8,249 nt of DNA from an uncultured Collinsella sp. (GTDB lineage: Bacteria > Actinomycetota > Coriobacteriia > Coriobacteriales > Coriobacteriaceae): the NCBI GenBank assembly GCA_900761995.1, contig CAAFEY010000014.1, positions 1 through 8,249 of the forward strand, in the 5' to 3' direction. Of the stretch, positions 6,506-8,249 are shown in pieces (the first letter of the stretch is position 1; every line of letters starts with the position of its first letter). The notes below the pieces were generated by a model. It made no database searches and was not told the DNA's origin. It saw only the letters and a list, made by a program, of their open reading frames with translations. Both the position numbers and the translations under genes were made by a program.

Positions 6506-6565
6506 GTCCTTTCGCCCGCACCATTAAATGAAAGAGCTCCCAGCAATGGGAGCTTTTTTGTTGTG
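6506..6565 (+). repeat. direct repeat copy 2: orphan tRNA-Leu 3' end plus terminator
   Basis: A 57/60 copy of 6317-6376 that begins in the T-loop and keeps the acceptor 3' strand, ACCA and terminator. It lacks the tRNA 5' half. Differences fall only in the trailer and after the T-run, so the tRNA-like part and the terminator stem are intact. Confidence 0.93.
6531..6562 (+). terminator. second copy of the tRNA-Leu terminator
   Basis: The same stem, GCAA loop and T-run as 6342-6373. It forms a backup stop between the tRNA and the SPFH gene. The promoter of that gene appears to begin at its very end. Confidence 0.82.
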
Positions 6566-6590
6566 CACGATCTCCTTGGACGGGTATCCT
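6561..6590 (+). promoter_or_regulatory. probable promoter of the SPFH-rlmH operon
   Basis: TTGTGC (6561-6566) and TATCCT (6585-6590) are separated by 18 bp. The -35 box overlaps the last bases of the second tRNA-tail repeat. The A-to-G difference between repeat copies at 6563 is what creates the TTG there. A start near 6597 would leave about 26 nt before the ATG. Confidence 0.5.
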
Positions 6591-6622
6591 AATGCCAACG
6601 TGTGCCTATCAGAGGAGAGACC

Positions 6623-7561
6623 ATGCTGTTTTCCGGTATCATCGCCGCCCTTACCAGCCTTTTGATTCCCATCATCATCCTGTTGCTGCTGCTCCCCAAC
6701 GCCTGTTATGTCGTTGAACAGCAGCACGCCGTAATCATCGAGCGCTTGGGTAAGTTCAACCGTATCGTCAACGCGGGCTTCCACGTGAAGGTGCCCGTGA
6801 TCGACCGCAAGGCCGCCACGGTGAGCCTGCGCACCATGAAAAACGGTTTTGGCATCGACGTTAAGACCCAGGACAACGTGACCATCGGTCTTGAGGTCTC
6901 CGCTCAGTACCACGTGAGCTACGACATGGGCGCCGGCCCGGCAGATTCGGGCATCTACAAGAGCTACTACATGCTGCAGGAGCCCGTCGACCAGATGCGC
7001 GACTTCATCACCGACGCCCTGCGCTCCTCCATTCCCGTCTACACACTCGATGAGGTCTTTGCCAAGAAGGATGACATCGCCAAGGATGTCAACGCTACCG
7101 TTTCCGAGCAGATGGCCGCCTACGGCTTCACCCTCGTGTCGACGCTCATCACCAAGATCGCGCTGCCGACCGAGGTCGAGAACTCCATGAACGACATCAA
7201 CGCCGCCCAGCGCAAGCGCGCTGCTGCGCAGGAGCTCGCCGAGGCCGACCGCATCAAGCGCGTTACCGAGGCGACCGCCGAGGCCGAGGCAATGGAAAAG
7301 GCGGGCGAGGGCATCGCCAACCAGCGCAAGGCCATCGCACTGGGTATCAAAGATTCGCTCGAGATCATCCAGGAGACGGGTGTCGGCAATGACGAGGCCA
7401 ACCAACTGTTCATGTTTACGCAGTGGTCTGAGATGATGACGGAGTTCGCTCGCACGGGTAAAACCTCGACGGTCGTGCTGCCGAGCGACTTTTCGCAGTC
7501 GGCCTCGATGTTCGAGCAGATGCTGGCCGCCGGCAAAGTTCAAAACGATTCGAAGGAGTAG
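6623..7561 (+). CDS. SPFH-domain (stomatin/prohibitin/HIR-like) membrane protein
   Basis: The protein has 312 residues. ATG 6623 was chosen over an upstream GTG at 6602 because AGGAG (6613-6617) precedes it by 5 nt and the membrane segment follows directly. Residues about 3-29 form a hydrophobic anchor rich in Ile and Leu. The SPFH domain follows: it starts at VEQQHAVIIERLGKF and includes KTQDNVTIGLEVSAQYHV, a pattern like the plant HIR and stomatin groups. From about residue 194 an Ala-, Glu- and Arg-rich stretch predicts a coiled coil for oligomer assembly. Such proteins form rings or scaffolds in membrane microdomains and often act with proteases, but no partner (NfeD or FtsH) is seen here. 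It is followed 6 nt later by rlmH, so they are probably co-transcribed. Confidence 0.88.
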   Translation: MLFSGIIAALTSLLIPIIILLLLLPNACYVVEQQHAVIIERLGKFNRIVNAGFHVKVPVIDRKAATVSLRTMKNGFGIDVKTQDNVTIGLEVSAQYHVSYDMGAGPADSGIYKSYYMLQEPVDQMRDFITDALRSSIPVYTLDEVFAKKDDIAKDVNATVSEQMAAYGFTLVSTLITKIALPTEVENSMNDINAAQRKRAAAQELAEADRIKRVTEATAEAEAMEKAGEGIANQRKAIALGIKDSLEIIQETGVGNDEANQLFMFTQWSEMMTEFARTGKTSTVVLPSDFSQSASMFEQMLAAGKVQNDSKE

Positions 7562-7567
7562 GCGCGC

Positions 7568-8038
7568 GTGAAATACACCGTCGTTTGCGTCGGTAAGCTC
7601 AAGGAGCGCTTTTGGAAGGACGCGTGCGCTGAGTACACCAAGCGCCTAGGTGCCTATGCCAAGGTGGATATCCGCGAGGTGGCCGATATCGACCCGGCTA
7701 AGGCGGGCGGCGTGGATGTCGCGCGCGACAAGGAGGGGGCGGCGATTCTTGCTGCCTTGCCGTCTCGAGCGCATGTGATTCTGCTGGCTATCGAGGGCAA
7801 GGAGCGTTCGAGTGAGGAGCTCTCGGCGAGGCTCGACGATCTTATGCTGCGAGGCAGCAGCGACATTGCCTTTGTAATCGGCGGTTCGGACGGCGTGAGT
7901 GATGAGGTGCGCGCCCGCGCCGACGAGATGCTCAGCTTTGGACGCATTACTTTGCCGCATAACCTAGCGCGTGTGGTGCTGCTAGAGCAGATTTACCGTG
8001 CCTGCAAGATCAGTCGTGGCGAGCCGTATCACAAATAG
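7568..8038 (+). CDS. rlmH: 23S rRNA (pseudouridine-1915-N3)-methyltransferase RlmH
   Basis: RlmH methylates N3 of pseudouridine 1915 in helix 69 of 23S rRNA on assembled 70S ribosomes, using S-adenosylmethionine. At 156 residues it is the standard length of this small SPOUT-fold dimer. Visible motifs are LLAIEGKE, FVIGGSDGV (GGSDG 105-109, part of the SAM-binding knot), LPHNLARVVLLEQIYRA (H131) and the C-terminal PYHK. The start is GTG at 7568, with AAGGAG (7553-7558) 9 nt upstream inside the end of the SPFH gene. No clear terminator follows, only a weak inverted repeat at 8048-8079. Confidence 0.96.
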   Translation: MKYTVVCVGKLKERFWKDACAEYTKRLGAYAKVDIREVADIDPAKAGGVDVARDKEGAAILAALPSRAHVILLAIEGKERSSEELSARLDDLMLRGSSDIAFVIGGSDGVSDEVRARADEMLSFGRITLPHNLARVVLLEQIYRACKISRGEPYHK

Positions 8039-8111
8039 GTCGGCAATACGAAACAATGGCGTGGGACAATACCTTTCGTTTTGAGGAATGTGTCTGAAAG
8101 GACTATGCGAT

Positions 8112-8249
8112 ATGAAGATTGGATTTGTCGGTTTTGGCAATATGGCGAGCGCTATGGCCGATGGCTGGATCGCTGCCGGTGTAGCTGCGAGCGACATGTG
8201 CGCCTGCGCGGGTCGCTACGACGCACTGGTTGAGCGCTGCGAGGCGCGC
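8112..8249 (+). CDS. proC: pyrroline-5-carboxylate reductase-like protein, N-terminal part
   Basis: Only the first 46 codons are in the window. The N-terminus MKIGFVGFGNMASAMADGW is the NAD(P)-binding Rossmann start with the GxGNMA pattern typical of ProC, which reduces pyrroline-5-carboxylate to proline as the last step of proline synthesis. AAAGGA (8097-8102), 9 nt before the ATG, is the ribosome binding site. Other F420- or NADP-dependent reductases share this start, so the ProC name is likely but not proven by the fragment. The 73-nt gap after rlmH suggests separate or read-through transcription. Confidence 0.75.
   Translation, partial: MKIGFVGFGNMASAMADGWIAAGVAASDMCACAGRYDALVERCEAR

Noticed and set aside
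6254..6592. Plus-strand open frame through tRNA-Leu and its tail
   Set aside because: It begins inside the tRNA and its two similar peptide segments (LSPAPL..ERAPSNGSFFV) are simply the duplicated tRNA tail and terminator.
8048..8082. Inverted repeat ACGAAA/TTTCGT followed by TTT after rlmH
   Set aside because: A 6-bp, A-T-containing stem with a 20-nt loop is too weak to call a terminator.

Overview
The window is GC-rich, has almost no intergenic space between its protein genes, and carries housekeeping genes all on the + strand. The protein sequences and gene set (rsmI, metG, rsmA, tatD, an SPFH protein, rlmH, a proC-like start) suggest a member of the Actinomycetota, probably Coriobacteriia of the Collinsella type. 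That placement is an inference from sequence style, not a database result.

Layout. Positions 1-153 hold a possible gene tail and a clear promoter for tRNA-Phe(GAA) at 154-226. This is followed by an intrinsic terminator and then a strange non-coding block up to about 458. From 709 a run of protein genes begins: a diverged glycoside hydrolase family 5 protein, rsmI (6 nt downstream), metG (after a 69-nt gap with its own strong ribosome binding site), a terminator, rsmA, and tatD (11-nt overlap with rsmA). Next comes tRNA-Leu(CAG) at 6248-6334 with a near-consensus promoter, again followed by a terminator and a second non-coding block to about 6565. The last part has an SPFH/stomatin-like membrane protein gene, rlmH 6 nt later, and the start of a proC-like gene cut by the window edge.

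The protein genes mostly serve translation: RsmI and RsmA methylate 16S rRNA, RlmH methylates 23S rRNA, and MetG charges tRNA-Met. TatD is a metal-dependent nuclease family member often found in this neighbourhood. The SPFH protein probably organises membrane microdomains.

The most unusual content is shared by the two tRNA loci. In each, the tRNA gene and its terminator are followed by (i) a short inverted copy of that tRNA's own T-arm (12-13 nt), (ii) a GC-rich stretch of about 80-100 nt with several hairpins, ending in GCGGAC, and (iii) a second copy of that same tRNA's 3' end, starting inside the T-loop and including the terminator. The period is 186 bp at tRNA-Phe and 189 bp at tRNA-Leu. 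The flanking repeats belong to the local tRNA, while the middle parts resemble each other in layout and in short motifs. This looks like a recurring tRNA-tail element with no coding capacity. I do not recognise it as a named family. Candidate explanations are a miniature integrative element or scar, a fail-safe terminator and RNA-structure device, or a decoy attachment site.
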